From Centroberyx gerrardi (Eukaryota > Chordata > Actinopteri > Beryciformes > Berycidae): a DNA stretch of 64,000 nt. Location: contig NC_136016.1 in the NCBI RefSeq assembly GCF_048128805.1, positions 11,894,676-11,958,675 on the forward strand, given 5' to 3'. This document shows, piece after piece, positions 62,831 through 64,000 of the stretch. Made by a program: the position numbers and the translations under genes. A model generated the notes under the pieces. That model did no database searches. It saw nothing but the letters and a program-made list of their open reading frames with translations, and was not told where the DNA came from. Numbering within the stretch: position 1 is the first letter of the stretch; each line of letters starts with the position of its first letter.

Positions 62831-64000
62831 GTAAGCAGCGACTGCGGTCGTTCACCTTTGCGGTTCAATGGGATGCCAAAGCTACTACAGCTACTCGCCT
62901 AGGAGGAGAGACAATGTGCTGTCTCAGGTCTAGGGAATCAATTTGCTTACTTTCTTTCAACACTGTAGTTTGAATTAGAATAGTTACAACAGTTCATCCT
63001 GATATGCAGCTACTGCACCACAACAGGTGCTACACTCACACAGACTGGAATTGTTACACTGAATACCATCAATGAAGGTGTGTCAAAATGTTGCTTCCTG
63101 CTATACTGTTCACTATTGTCATCATTGAAAAATAGACATGAATGAACAGAACGGGCCAAACAGCTCAACATGGTCTTGTGTTTATTTTGTCACTGCCACC
63201 TGACTGGGGAGTTTGAATTTTGAGTTGGCTCACTCTCACATGTGAAATCCCTGTTTTGTTTGAGTAGCTCTTGTGGTTATTACATATTTGCAAAGTTATG
63301 CAGTGACAACAATAGCCATTTATCTTTTACTGGAGTGAGCCACTGACTGGTGACATTCCTTATGATGCTGTCTTTCCGTCAGACCGGTAGTTCACTGTGA
63401 AATAGACTGTGTTTGAACCAGACTCCACCCAAGGAATCACAGACTCCCACATACTGCACCATTTGAACAAACAGATTCTCACGCAGGCTGGTTTGCATCA
63501 GCTGTGTTTTCAGTGGCTCAGTGTCAAGCATGATGTCAAGCATGCCATGCTTGTGAATGAAGGGAGTGGAGGTAAGTGGAGTGGGCTTTGGCTAGGAATC
63601 AGCTTCCCCATCTCCTTTCCTCACCTCAGCCATCAGTGGGGAGAGTGCAAACTGATGCCAGAACAGCGTGAGTGTGGGATGGTGTTTAGTGCTCAGCAGC
63701 ATGTGCCCAAACTTTTGCACAGTCTCACTTGATATCAAAGGCACATCATCAATGCAGATTTCTCCTAATGCAGCGAGGTGTGACATTTCCACCACAAGGG
63801 CTTTTTAAAGGCTTGTGTCTGAACCGCTGTCACAAACGATTGAACTCTTTCTGTGTTTACCTTAGATGCTCTTTTTCATTTCACTAGTCCCTGATTTTAT
63901 CTGACATGAGCATGACATGAAGAAGTTGCCTTTCCAGCGGGTCTTCGGCAACACAATGGCAATTGATGGAACAGTTAGCATCATTTTCTTAATGCTGTAC
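62831..64000. other. Start of myo1d-like intron 1
   Basis: No exon found. An open frame at 63409-63732 has no recognisable domain and is probably chance. Confidence 0.6.

Noticed and set aside
63409..63732. Possible second myo1d exon
   Set aside because: The sequence does not contain the expected FEKGRIYT/IGEV motor-domain motif and has no fitting acceptor.

Overview
The window reads as a stretch of a teleost fish genome: spliced genes with GT/AG introns, vertebrate protein families, dense (CA)n/(GA)n microsatellites, a tRNA-derived SINE and other fish-type interspersed repeats. There are no operons, no phage and no CRISPR. The species cannot be named from the sequence alone.

Layout. Positions 1 to about 20,000 hold the 5' two-thirds of a minus-strand gene that I identify as tbkbp1 (TBK1-binding protein 1, SINTBAD). 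Six coding exons are visible and the 3' part runs off the left edge. Between 20 and 39 kb I found no further coding exon. This stretch is best explained as a ~19 kb 5'UTR intron leading back to a candidate non-coding first exon and promoter near 39.15-39.4 kb. From 45.4 to 54.2 kb lies a complete plus-strand pdk2 (pyruvate dehydrogenase kinase 2): 11 coding exons, 409 residues, all ATP-binding motifs intact. From 57.3 to 61.1 kb lies a complete plus-strand gene for a secreted protein. Its eight coding exons join in frame to 405 residues: signal peptide, short coiled coil, D8C (uromodulin/GP2-type) domain, small Cys-rich motif, basic KRKRR site, and C-terminal C1q domain. I know no named gene with this architecture, and it is the best candidate for something undescribed. 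At 62.7 kb the first coding exon of a class I myosin, most like myo1d, begins on the plus strand and leaves the window.

Repeats and remnants. The tbkbp1 half (1-34.7 kb) is packed with microsatellites, and the pdk2/C1q/myo1d half has very few. Other elements are a MITE-like DNA transposon copy, a SINE inside pdk2, two oppositely oriented copies of a ~146 bp repeat that bracket the candidate tbkbp1 promoter, a short poly(A)-tailed retro-insertion with a 16-bp target-site duplication, and a decayed fragment of a multi-copy fish protein family at 35 kb.

Functionally the genes are independent: innate antiviral kinase scaffolding (tbkbp1), mitochondrial fuel choice (pdk2), an extracellular lectin-like or defence-like protein (D8C-C1q), and a membrane-linked motor (myo1d). 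tbkbp1 and pdk2 are divergent, and the last three genes all read rightward.
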